Below are positions 38,621 to 48,256 of a stretch of 49,318 nt of DNA, piece after piece. The stretch lies in the NCBI GenBank assembly GCA_025201845.1, contig MU604033.1, forward strand, positions 9,385-58,702, given 5' to 3'. The stretch comes from Martensiomyces pterosporus (taxonomy: Eukaryota; Kickxellomycota; Kickxellomycetes; Kickxellales; Kickxellaceae). The notes under the pieces were generated by a model. The model saw only the letters and a list, made by a program, of their open reading frames with translations. It had not been told where the DNA came from and did not search any database. The translations under genes were made by a program, and so were the position numbers. Position 1 is the stretch's first letter, and each line of letters starts with the position of its first letter.

Positions 38621-41222
38621 ATGGCAACAAATACTGGCTTTGCAGCCTCGCAGAGCATGGCTAACCTTGACGATATCAGCAGCAATGGTGGTAGCAGTCG
38701 TGGCGGCGATGGGTCACTGCCAGGAACCAGCGCCGCATCAGCAGTCACGCCGACTGCTCCTTCCCTCTCGAATGGTCGCCATAGCTACGAGGCGACTATA
38801 GCATCGGCAACGACAGCAGCGGCAGCGACTGTGAACACAACTCCACCGCCACCATCACCTAGACAACCGTTGCCAGCACCACCCACAACAGCGAACAATG
38901 CACGCCCGTCAATGTCGGCGACGCCTGGCAACGAGCAGGGAAATGGACAGGTGGATCTCACTGAAATTGATGTAAGCTACAGCTGTACTATGCGTCTGCT
39001 GAAAACCAGTGTGCTGCAGGCACTGCAGTCTGAATCCAAACGCTGTAGCAATGCCAGCCGAGATAGGCGCAGCGAATGAATGCTGGCTGGAATGGCGAGG
39101 TTTTTTTTTTGTTGCTGATTGGAGATGGATGCTTTGCAGCAAGCGGCTTTTGGTTGCTGATCCGGTTTGTCAACGCGCTTCTTTCTTATGGTAGGGCGGC
39201 CTCGGGATGCTTTGCAGCAAGCGGCTTTTGGTTGCTGATCCGGTTTGTCAACGCGCTTCTTTCTTATGGTAGGGCGGCCTCGGGATGCTGCTGGAGCGGT
39301 CTCGACAGAGCCTCTCGTCGTGCAAGGTAAGCAGCCCCCTTGCACTCTACACTTGGCCTGGCTTTTATGTTTTTCATGGCTGAAGTGCATGGCTACTTGA
39401 ATCGGTGGTGGCCACAGAGGCCATGCCCTTCACACTCTTCGCAAACATGTGTAAATGTACATGCTTGTGAATGAAAAGGCTGAATTGTGAATCAGCCCAT
39501 ACAATATCCTCAGCATACATTCACAACAGCACACTGCTGCCGATCTTGCTGTGCTGTTGCGCGTTCATGCTCACATTTAACCGAGCAATGGATTCGCATT
39601 GGACTCTCAAAGCAACGCCAAGTGTTTGATCCTGCCATTTTCCAGTGTAGGAGACAGTGGTTTTCTTGAAAAACAGGGCCAAAGTGGAAGAAGAGTACGG
39701 AAAAAGCCTGCAAAAGCTAGCGCTAAACACCCTCAAGTCAATGGACAGATCAGGCATGCCGCACAGCACGCACCAGGCGGCTTGGCAGCGCTTGGTTGAA
39801 GTCCACGAGACATTGGCCTCCAACCGGATGAAATTCTCCATCACCCTGTCCGAAATGTCTGAGTACTTGAACAGCTACGTCAAGGAGAAGGAGAAGGTGC
39901 GCAAGCAGCTGAAGGAGACGGAGCTGCGCTATCAAAGGACCATCGAGGATGCTGAGGCTTTGCTGGAGAAATCTCGCAGCAAATACGAGATGCACTGTGG
40001 CGAGTGGGAGAAATTGCTGCTCAAGTCGGGTAACAACAGGACAGATAGCGCCTCGTCGATAAACAATCTGCCGTCATCGACGTCAAAGTCCAAAAACGTC
40101 AGTAATGCTATGTCGGGCATTTTTGGTAAGCACAAAGGGTCGACGCAAGACTCTCTTGAGCGAATGGGCCAAGAAGCTGGAGTCAAAGCAAAGGTCGCCA
40201 ATGAAGCATACAAGAAGCTGCTGCACAATGCAAACTCTATACGGAGGGACTTTTATGACGTCCAGCTACCAAAGATCCTAGCCAGCGTCATGGGCCTAAT
40301 CGAGGAAGTGGACCAGTTCTTAAAGTTCAGCCTGGGCAAGTATGCGTATACGTACGAGTCGGCAGTGCTAGCAGACGCCCTTACACTCAAGCCGATCCAG
40401 GGCGGCCCTGGGATGGTCGAAATGGTAGGAGACATCGATACAAAAACAGACCTGGACACGTTCCTTCAAGTTGCAGCGAGCCAGGGAGGTCGGGTAAACC
40501 GCGATAGCATCCCTTACAAAGAGTACGAGATGTCGGCCATTGCGCGGTTATATGCCAACCCGAAGCGCATCTTTGGGGTGTCCTTGGAAACACAGCTTGC
40601 GCGCGACAGACACACAATCCCGCTGATCGTCGTCAAGTGCACGGACGCCGTCGAGGCCTTTGGCTTGCAGAACGAAGGCATTTACCGGCAGTCAGGCCAG
40701 AGCTCACAGGTGCTCAAGCTGCGCAACGAGTTTGACCTCGATGCAGAGTCCGTCGATCTGCGCATCGGGTCCTACTTGGGCGACATCAACAACGTCACCA
40801 GCGTGCTCAAGATGTACCTGCGTGAGCTTCCCAACGGCCTCATCCCGCCCGCACAGCGAGACGCCATGCTGTCGTTCTTCCCAGCTGACGACATTGATGC
40901 TGGCGGCGATTCGCGAGCGTCGTTTGCTCGCGAGAAGGATGACGCTGACTATGCGGCAAAGATCAATGGCCTGGTGCATGCTATCAGGTGTCTGCCTGTG
41001 GCAAACAGAAACACGCTGTCGTTCTTGGTTGCTCATCTGGACAAAGTCCAGGCGTTCCAGGAGTTCAACATGATGAACTCGGAGAACCTCGGCATCGTCT
41101 TTGGCCCCACGCTGCTGCCTGCTGGCAGCGATCCTGCGAATGCGGCGTTGGATATGCGGAGGTCAGCAAAGCTTGTCAGGTTCATACTTGACAACAGAAA
41201 GCTTATATTCGAATCGCCATAG
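38621..41222 (+). CDS. RGD1: F-BAR / RhoGAP protein, Rgd1-like
   Basis: Three exons: 38621-38971, 39273-39326 and 39651-41222, with introns of 301 and 324 nt, donors GTAAGC and GTAAGC, and acceptors GGTAG and TGTAG, all phase 0. They give 658 residues (yeast Rgd1 666). Residues 1-115 are disordered, Ser/Thr/Pro-rich. The F-BAR domain starts at LTEID|GGLGMLLERSRQSLSSCK|ETVVFLKNRAKVEEEY, whose assembly across two introns supports the model, and continues through coiled-coil segments (YLNSYVKEKEKVRKQLKETE). The RhoGAP domain covers about 465-658, with the arginine finger in GIYRQSG, SVLKMYLRELPNGLIPPAQR and NSENLGIVFGPTLLP. It is a membrane-curvature-binding GAP, in yeast for Rho3/Rho4, acting in polarised growth. 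The acceptor of intron 1 lies inside a 78-bp tandem duplication. Confidence 0.95.
39127..39289. repeat. Perfect 78-bp tandem duplication spanning an intron-exon border
   Basis: Copy 1 is 39127-39204, copy 2 is 39205-39282, plus seven further matching bases (GGATGCT), which is likely the microhomology behind the event. Each copy holds the 3' end of RGD1 intron 1, including the TAG acceptor (39192-39194 and 39270-39272), plus the first bases of exon 2. Confidence 0.97.
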
Positions 41223-41347
41223 CCTCGGGCTTTCTTTTTTGCTTTCGTTCACCCCTCATGCTTTTTCTTACTCTAGTTCTTTTCATTATATGGGTGTGGC
41301 TCCAACATTTCAATAATAGCAAACATGCGTTTCGTCGCCTTGCTGCC

Positions 41348-44300
41348 TCAAAGAGATGTTGTCACGGTGAGTGATGTGGCATGAACAAGGAATACAGGGG
41401 GCAGGCCGCGTGCAAGGGCATCGATTCCCTCCAAATACTCCATTGTCTTTTGCTCCGACTCCGACGTGCCCAGCTCCGGCGCCTGCAATGTGGTGAATAT
41501 CAGCGCTGTAGACGCCTGGCTCTCGCGGCGGATCATCTCGTTGAGGATACGGTTCTGAGTGCTTATCGGCATGTCGTTAAACTCGGTCAGCGGCTGCTGC
41601 TCCTGTTCCTGCTGCTCCTGCTGCCCACTACTGCTAAGCTCCGGTGGCGGTGGGCTGACACGAGGGTTGCCGCTCTCGAGCGGGCTAGAGCAAACCAGTG
41701 CCCCTCCAGCTCCCTGCTCAACTGCTTGTTCGGATGTTTGTGACGTAGCTGCTGCAAGTGCACGGCTGTAAAAGTTTGAGAGTGCCATCGATCCGTCTGA
41801 GGACCGTCTTGGCACCAGGCTGATATCATGATCGGTATTCCCCAGCGGGATATTTCTAATGCGTACTCGACTATGCTCCCCTGGCTCGATATCAACGCTG
41901 GTTCTTCTACCCCACAGCCCGCGAGGAAGCAGAGATTTCCTTCTGCTGCCCGGGTTTCCCTCGGAGATTGTCGCATACCTACCAAGCGACGCCGTGTTGG
42001 CATTGGCGCCTCGGCCAGAAGAGTGCGAGTCAATGCCAGTTCCGCCAGCAATATCTGATAAAAAGTCTGACTCGGATTCTGTGTCGGAGTCGCTGCTGCC
42101 CTGGTCCAGCCGTGTTGATTCGTAGCGCAAGGGCATTGGCAAATTGACTTTCATACTGAATCCAAGCTGCGGCGAAGCCTCGGTTGGAGCGACTGCGCTC
42201 GGCCTCGCAAACGAGACGCCCTGCGATGACTCTGGCTTTGCGGTCGCGTTTGGCGCGGCTGATGGCCCTGGTGTTCTCTGGTCGCCATGGTCAGCAACAG
42301 CATTACTTTGGTATGTGGTGCTGGTGCTGGTGCTGGTGCCGCTGACCACTGCCTCGTCGTAGGCAGAGATGCCAGCCCCACGGAGATAGTGAACATGGAG
42401 CTCTGCCATCACTCGAAGATCGCGCAGCAATTTGGCCACACGACGGGTCTCCTCTTCTACGTCACTCTGGTCCTCAACAAAACACATGACGCGGAGCTTG
42501 TAGCGGTGACTCCAGTAGGGGACCAGGTGCAGCACGGTTCCCAGCTGCAGCACCATCACGTAGGAGTCAAAATTGGTCAAGTATGCGCGCTGCCCAGAGT
42601 CGCTAGTAGTTGTTGCTGTTCCGATCTGAATAGGCCACAAGTCGATGTATTTTTTCTGTTGCTGTCCGCTGCAGTCCATCATATCGGTCTTGGGTAGCGG
42701 CCATGCCAAACTGCTGTGAGGATGTGGCGGCGTGGGATCATGCAAGGCCGGCATGGTCAGACCGAGCTTAGAGAACCCGTATGCGATTCCAACAGCCTTG
42801 CCCATCAGCAGCACATCCTCGATGATGCGCAGGTAGGCGACTGGAGAAATGGGTGTGTTGAGCTGAATGTTGTCTGTGGGCAGCAGCACATCGTCGATCG
42901 AGTCGCCGTGGTCCTCCAGGCTGCCGTCAAAGGTACGCTCAGGGTCGCTCTCACGTCTCTGGTCGAGCTTGAGGAACCCCATCACCACAATGTTTGGACG
43001 CATTCCACCCAGCCCAGCGCCAAACACGATGCTACGTGCGCCGGCGTCTTCACTTTTGTCGATTGCAAGATTCAAAAACGCCTTGACGCGAGCAACATCA
43101 ATCAAGCGCATCCACGCAGCCTCTTGCTGCTTCAGCTCGGGCAGCAGCTCGTAGAAGCTGCCCTTGATGACGTGCCCGATGACGTACAGCCCGCCTTTCT
43201 TCAGCGCGTTGCAGAATCGGATCAGATGGAACGAGCTGCGCGGGTTGTGCACGAGCAGTAGGATCTGAGGTCTCCAGAACTTGACGTGGTCTTTGCGCAG
43301 ATCGAGTCGGAGCATGTACTTGCGGCACTGGTGGTAAATGAGGCTCTGCGTGACATCGCCCCAAGCCTTGGGCGGGCACGTGTAGTGCACGTACAGAAAC
43401 AGCACGACGACAACAGCAGTGGATATCAGCGCAGAGATCGGGTCGACGAATATCATCACGCCAAAGCACCCAGCTGCGCCAAGGAAGGCTGTCCATGCCT
43501 TGAAGTAGTGGAATGTCGGCCGGAAATTGACAGATGCCGCAAGCTTCAGCACCAAGCATGCAAGGTTGACAAAGCCAAACATGATCAGGTTGAACATGGT
43601 CGTGTATGGCGCAACTGCATTGATGTCGCCGGCAAACAGCGCGAGCTGCGAAATGGCATAGGTGATGACAATCGACCGGACCGGGTTGTCGTTGCGGTCG
43701 GTCTTTTTGAGCGGCTTGAGAAAGGCAAACAGGTCGTCCTTAGCAATTGCCTGCAGGATGCTTGCAGACGACAGAACGCCGCTCAGCGTGCTAGTAACAC
43801 TTGTGGTGATGGCGCCGATAGGCACAATCAATGGCACGAGGTTGATTTCCTGCAGGACGTTAAAGTTGTCGCGAAGCGTGCTGCGCCGTGTGGTCGAGCC
43901 AAGGGATATGGCGATTGTGAGATAGAGGATAAATGTGATCAAAACGGCCCACAGCGTGCCCTTGGGTATCGATTTGCTGGGCTTGCGGAGCGCTGAGGAC
44001 ATGGATGCGCCAGCCATGATGCCGACGCAGGCAGGGAACAAGACACCCAGCACAGTGCCCAGAGTCTCTGAAGGGCGGCCTTCGGAGATGGGCGACAGGT
44101 CGGGCCACAGATTCTCTTTGAATGTGTCCATGCTCCAACCGGTGTAGTGGATCGCCTTTTCCTCATTGACAAACGGGGCCCGGAAGGCAAAGGATGCGAG
44201 AATCATTGCTGTTGCGGCAATGATAGGCGTTGACAAGACGGTAGACGCCTTTGCAAACACCTGGGCACCCGTCAGGCACACTACCGTGCAAAAGATGAGC

Positions 44301-45082
44301 AGGATAGAGTTGTACAGAACGCACCACCACTTGCCCTCGGGGAACGTATGCGTGATGTCGCCAATCGTGCTCCCAAAGTTGTTCAGCAGCGGCTCAACGA
44401 AAGCAACGTCGTTCAGCACACCAGCCAGCAGCGTGCCTGCATAGAACATTAGCCCTATGCTGCCGCCAAATTCAGGGCCAAGCGACCGCGAGAGCATGTA
44501 GTAGGGTCCGCCACCCTTGACTGTGCCGTTTGTGGAGATGGCAGAGATGGACAGCGTTGTCATTGTGGTGATAAGATATCCGCCGACGAAGCTGCCGATC
44601 GTTCCCATGATACCTACTTGGCTCAGGAAGTAGCCCATGCGCACAAACACCAATATGCCCCAGATGCTGAGCATCACTGGCAAGAAAACGCCGTCCCAAG
44701 TGCCTAGCTTGTGAGGTGCATTTGCTTGTATATCGCCAATGCTTCTTCGGCGCCTGCGAGACCCAGGGCATGCAGCACCATCCTCGCCGCGACCAGTGTG
44801 GTCCGGTGATATGCGGCTGTGATGCTGCTGCCGATGAACGCTGCTTCCAAAATCCTCGGTTGCAGCATATCTGCTACTGGGTGCAGCGGTGGCATCATGC
44901 AAGTCCTCTGCTTTGCCTGTGCCATGCCTTAGCAATGCTGCTGTCTCGTCAATTTGGTCGGCTGGCTTGCTGTCGTTTGCCGATTCATCAGCCGAGGCGT
45001 CGTTCTCTGTCGAGCCAACGCGGGCCAGCTGGCGCTCTAAATCGTCTATATGTGTGCCAGCACGGCTGAGAAAGCGGGGCAT
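41348..45082 (-). CDS. VHC1: SLC12-type cation-chloride cotransporter (Vhc1-like)
   Basis: A single long exon. The open frame extends to 45187 but only from a GTG; the ATG at 45080-45082 (MPRFLSRAGTHIDDLERQLA) gives 1244 residues. After a ~130-residue acidic/Ser-rich N-terminus, the amino-acid-permease-type core begins at LGTWDGVFLPVMLSIWGILV and includes TNGTVKGGGPYYMLSRSLGP (the conserved helix-3 region), FPACVGIMAGASMSSALRKP and ten further segments up to ALISTAVVVVLFLYVHYTCP. The large cytosolic C-terminal domain follows (KAWGDVTQSLIYHQCRKYML, FWRPQILLLVHNP), with a long Ser/Gln-rich insertion (about 960-1170), ending in the family-like GLPPVFLVHATSLTVTTSL. Yeast Vhc1 is a vacuolar K-Cl cotransporter. 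Human SLC12A9 is the other close type, so the symbol is tentative. It converges with RGD1, with 125 bp between stops. Confidence 0.9.
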   Translation of the reverse strand: MPRFLSRAGTHIDDLERQLARVGSTENDASADESANDSKPADQIDETAALLRHGTGKAEDLHDATAAPSSRYAATEDFGSSVHRQQHHSRISPDHTGRGEDGAACPGSRRRRRSIGDIQANAPHKLGTWDGVFLPVMLSIWGILVFVRMGYFLSQVGIMGTIGSFVGGYLITTMTTLSISAISTNGTVKGGGPYYMLSRSLGPEFGGSIGLMFYAGTLLAGVLNDVAFVEPLLNNFGSTIGDITHTFPEGKWWCVLYNSILLIFCTVVCLTGAQVFAKASTVLSTPIIAATAMILASFAFRAPFVNEEKAIHYTGWSMDTFKENLWPDLSPISEGRPSETLGTVLGVLFPACVGIMAGASMSSALRKPSKSIPKGTLWAVLITFILYLTIAISLGSTTRRSTLRDNFNVLQEINLVPLIVPIGAITTSVTSTLSGVLSSASILQAIAKDDLFAFLKPLKKTDRNDNPVRSIVITYAISQLALFAGDINAVAPYTTMFNLIMFGFVNLACLVLKLAASVNFRPTFHYFKAWTAFLGAAGCFGVMIFVDPISALISTAVVVVLFLYVHYTCPPKAWGDVTQSLIYHQCRKYMLRLDLRKDHVKFWRPQILLLVHNPRSSFHLIRFCNALKKGGLYVIGHVIKGSFYELLPELKQQEAAWMRLIDVARVKAFLNLAIDKSEDAGARSIVFGAGLGGMRPNIVVMGFLKLDQRRESDPERTFDGSLEDHGDSIDDVLLPTDNIQLNTPISPVAYLRIIEDVLLMGKAVGIAYGFSKLGLTMPALHDPTPPHPHSSLAWPLPKTDMMDCSGQQQKKYIDLWPIQIGTATTTSDSGQRAYLTNFDSYVMVLQLGTVLHLVPYWSHRYKLRVMCFVEDQSDVEEETRRVAKLLRDLRVMAELHVHYLRGAGISAYDEAVVSGTSTSTSTTYQSNAVADHGDQRTPGPSAAPNATAKPESSQGVSFARPSAVAPTEASPQLGFSMKVNLPMPLRYESTRLDQGSSDSDTESESDFLSDIAGGTGIDSHSSGRGANANTASLGRYATISEGNPGSRRKSLLPRGLWGRRTSVDIEPGEHSRVRIRNIPLGNTDHDISLVPRRSSDGSMALSNFYSRALAAATSQTSEQAVEQGAGGALVCSSPLESGNPRVSPPPPELSSSGQQEQQEQEQQPLTEFNDMPISTQNRILNEMIRRESQASTALIFTTLQAPELGTSESEQKTMEYLEGIDALARGLPPVFLVHATSLTVTTSL

Positions 45083-45463
45083 GTGACTGATGCGAATTTG
45101 ACTGCAATGGAAAAGCAAGATGGGTTGGATATACAAGGGTGCAAACGAGCAAGGGAGGAAGGGCAGCAAATAAAGCGGAACCAGCACAGTGTATCAGAGC
45201 TGAACAAGGAGTGTTTGTTTGTGTAATTAATACGTCTTTGGGTTCTAGAGCAGTAGAGCATAGTGTGTCTGCGGCTGCTGCCTGCCGCCTGCTGCCTGCC
45301 GCCCCTCGTCTTGCTGTGTGGAACGCGAGGCGGCGGGAGCGATTCCCCTTCTATTCGAGAGTAACGTGAAACAATGTTTGGGTATACAGCCGCTCTCATC
45401 CCCCTTCTCCCTCCCTTCTAGGGCTATCTGCTGTGGTTTACAGACTAGGGCTACAAGAAATCC
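45083..45463. other. Intergenic region, cotransporter promoter / MRM2 3' end
   Basis: 381 bp between tandem minus-strand genes, with a GCTGCCTGCC repeat near 45277-45302. No gene seen. Confidence 0.5.
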
Positions 45464-46207
45464 TCAGGACTGCTCGAGAGGCTTTTTGTGGATGCACACA
45501 AAGTACTGCTCCGAAGACTGCTTGCGCGAGGCACTTGGCTTCTCAACAACAACCTTTTCGAAGGCCTCTCGCAGGGCTTTGCGCAGCTCAGACTCGCCGC
45601 CACCCATGAAGTATTTGAGAACCATGCTGCCGCCATAGCCCAGGAACTCATCTGCAAATGCCAGCACATCCTCGCATAGATTCATTGTCCGTGCGGCGTC
45701 GGTTGAATGGTGGCCAGTGAACGATGGCGCCATGTCAGAGAGCAAAAGGCCAACTCGCCTGCCGTCCAGCGCCTCAGTCAGCCGCTGCTTGGTGTCGTTC
45801 TCCAAAAAATCGCCCTGGATAAACTGCACGCCTGGAATTGGTCTCATGGGCAGGAGATCGACGGCAATGATGCGCTCACTGGCTTGCCCAGCCACTGCTC
45901 TGCTTGACCCGCCAACCCGCCGAGCAATCACTTGGCTCCATCCACCAGGAGCTGCGCCACAGTCGACGATGCATACACTCTCGGATTTTGGGATGAGGCT
46001 GTGCCTGTCCACCATCTCGATGAGCTTGAAGCTGCTGCGTGCACGGAATTGCTCCGTCTTTGCTTGCTTCACAAACGGATCGCGTGTCTGTCTGTCCATG
46101 TACCTGTGCGAAGACCCGCCCTTCTTGCTGGACATCCACCGACGTTGTATTTGGGCGATGCTGCATATGCAGCGCATTCCCTGTTTATCAGCAAGTGCTG
46201 CCCACAT
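45464..46207 (-). CDS. MRM2: Mitochondrial 21S rRNA 2'-O-uridine methyltransferase
   Basis: A single exon of 247 residues. The N-terminus (MWAALADKQGMRCICSIAQI, then QRRWMSSKKGG) is Arg-rich and lacks acidic residues up to the RRWMSS site apart from one Asp, as expected for mitochondrial import. The FtsJ/RrmJ fold follows: FRARSSFKLIEMVDRH with the first catalytic Lys, SAM loop IVDCGAAPGGWSQVIARR, IIAVDLLPMRPIPGVQFIQG, LLLSDMAPSFTGHHSTDAAR with the catalytic Asp, GGSMVLKYFMGGGESEL with the second Lys, and KQSSEQYFVCIHKKP with the Glu, completing the K-D-K-E tetrad. The family methylates a uridine in the A-loop of the large mitochondrial rRNA. It is divergent from the zipper-like gene, with a shared 202-bp promoter. 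Confidence 0.94.
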   Translation of the reverse strand: MWAALADKQGMRCICSIAQIQRRWMSSKKGGSSHRYMDRQTRDPFVKQAKTEQFRARSSFKLIEMVDRHSLIPKSESVCIVDCGAAPGGWSQVIARRVGGSSRAVAGQASERIIAVDLLPMRPIPGVQFIQGDFLENDTKQRLTEALDGRRVGLLLSDMAPSFTGHHSTDAARTMNLCEDVLAFADEFLGYGGSMVLKYFMGGGESELRKALREAFEKVVVEKPSASRKQSSEQYFVCIHKKPLEQS

Positions 46208-46409
46208 CCTCTATAAACAGAATATACAAATGCTTGCTCTCATACAAGGCGGAATATGGCTAGCAAGGAAAGGCCCGATTCACTGAGTGCGGTAATGCAA
46301 AGACACCATCGGCACCCCTTGTGGGAGAGCCCTGAGCAAGCGTGCTAGCATATACTGATGACGATGCTCTGGCGTTGCCTCCACAGCTGCTGTGCATCAC
46401 AGCGCCAGT

Positions 46410-47110
46410 ATGCCAATTTCTTTTCTGCAAAAGCTTGCCGCAGCTAGCAATTTGCTACTTTCTAATTGGGAGCAGTGCCGCCAACACATACACTCGGCCT
46501 GGTATGATGGACAAGCGACGTCAACCGCCACCAAGCTTTGCCAGTATCAGCGTTGGCCACTGGCGCAGGCTTGGTGAGTGCTTTTGCTACCAGCCAACAT
46601 CGGATTGTGAAGGAAGCAAGGTCAGAGTCAAGAAGGGCTGCCGGCACATGCACCAGTATACAAGCGTGGAGGCACAAAGGCTGTTAAACCAACATGCAGG
46701 CGTTTGTTGGCTTCTGTTCAGAATACAATACATAGAAGGCGCTGAGCCTACCTAGTCCAGCTCGACAAGCAGAATGCGCTCCACAGAACACGCACAAAGA
46801 GCAGCCGAAAGCGCGCAAGACCAAGCGCTCTGCAGCACCGAGCAGGTGTGCCATAGCATTGAATCGGGAACTGGCAGCCTGCAAAGGTCGGTGCACGTTT
46901 CTAGAGCAGGAGATAAGGGCACTCAAAAAGCTGGCAGCGAGCCATGCTTGCCGGGTAGAGGCAGTCACAACAAGGTACACGCATGCAAGCATTGCCTTAT
47001 TAGCAGGCGAGCTGTGGCCCGGGAAAACCCGATGGCTGTACGGCGACTACCCGCTTTTGGCACTGTTCCCTAATGCCCCCGAGCTGCTTCAGACTTGCAA
47101 GGCAGGCTGA
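46410..47110 (+). CDS. Small leucine-zipper-like protein, unknown function
   Basis: Two exons are proposed: 46410-46573 (MPISFLQKLAAASNLLLSNW...) and 46756-47110, with a 182-nt intron (donor GTGAGT, acceptor CCTAG). The phases close to 172 residues. Exon 2 encodes a basic stretch (HKEQPKARKTKRSAAPSR) followed by a clear heptad pattern, IALNRELAACKGRCTFLEQE then IRALKKLAAS, with Leu/Cys/Leu/Leu at d and Leu/Cys/Ile at a. The layout resembles bZIP factors, but the invariant Asn and the Arg spacing of bZIP basic regions are absent, so I do not call it one. The end (WPGKTRWLYGDYPLLALFPN) is non-repetitive. An alternative is that exon 2 stops at 46954 (donor GTAGAG) and joins an exon at 47328-47540. 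Coding is likely, the exact model is not. Confidence 0.5.
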
Positions 47111-48256
47111 TCTGCATTGGATGGAGAGCGACCAGAAGGGTGCATCCATATTTGGGAGGTGCGAGGTGGGCTTTGGGGCGACAGACCAGCCCAGCAAGGC
47201 AACACCGCAAGGCGATGCTGACTCGTAGGGAAACATGATTGCATGTCCACACGCAGCCGGAGAAAACAGGGAATGTGCTGGCAAAGTTGGCTCTGGCAGC
47301 AATAGCATGCTAACTACTCGGTGACAGTTGCGGTGGTGGTCGCTACGTAGTGAGCAAGCTATTCAAGCACCCGAAGACACAACAGCTAGGGCATTCGAGT
47401 GCAGCGGGCAGAATCCACGCATGAAGGATGCGTGTGTGGCCACAGCTGGCAACACTGCCGAATACAGTGCGCCAGCAGCAAGCCCAGATACAGAGCCACA
47501 GCATTTGATGCCAGCAATTAGCCTGGCTGGCATGTTCAGTGTAAGTAGTGGTGTTATCTTGCCCTGCCTCTCGTCCTGCCTTCTACCATGGTGATCACCA
47601 ATGTTTTGTAGTTTTCAGTGCCATCACATGGGGGCGTTTGGCGTAGATACCTCCTCCGTCTCTCTCTCTCTCTCTCCCCATGTGCACATGTAATTTACTT
47701 TTGTTGATACATGCTGGCTCCGCGGCCCTCTCGGAGCAAGGCGGAGCAGACAGGGATACAGAAAAGAGCAAGCCAGGGCAAGCCAACAAAAATGCCTGCG
47801 CTCAGATCGCCAAACCCAGCGGCAGCCTGCATGCTGCTCGAAATTGGCCTCTGTGCACAGGGCAGTATTTCTGTTCCCAAGACAGCGCGGAGAATAACGC
47901 TGTTGGGTATTTTGCGCCATTTCCACGCACAACCCGCAGATGCTAACGCCAGGAGCAAACTCGCAACCTCTTTTGCTGGGTTGATCAGGAACATCTAGGC
48001 GACCTCTGGAGGAGATATCGCTGAGGCCGAGGCTGCAGAGACGATTTCATATCGACTGCACGGCAGTGGCACCGAGGCACCCCCACTGCGAAAGCAGAGC
48101 GGCACATGCTGTCAGGAGTAAAAAATTTTGTGTATCTATTTTGAAAGTAGAGGAAAGGAAAATGCACAGTATTAAGTTTAAAGAAAAGGGCTTGGTGGGC
48201 TCTATATGGTACGAGAGGGGGTGAGCAAGCGATGCTTGGGCAGAGTGTCCAGCAGC
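47111..48256. other. Intergenic region with exon-like segment at 47328-47540
   Basis: About 1.1 kb between the zipper-like gene (+) and the PCK1 stop (-). A GCTAAC branch-like site with acceptor GGTGACAG at 47327 and a strong donor GTAAGT at 47541 frame an open segment of 213 nt (71 codons) on the plus strand. A further acceptor TTTTGTAG lies at about 47604-47611. A CT dinucleotide run lies near 47658-47677. The segment may belong to an alternative form of the upstream gene. Confidence 0.4.

Noticed and set aside
45083..45187. N-terminal extension of the cotransporter
   Set aside because: It begins at a GTG, not an ATG, and reads as 5' flank; the first ATG is at 45082.
46774..47073. Alternative 99-codon plus-strand ORF over the zipper exon
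   Set aside because: The frame giving the regular heptad zipper also joins the upstream exon in phase; this frame shows no pattern.
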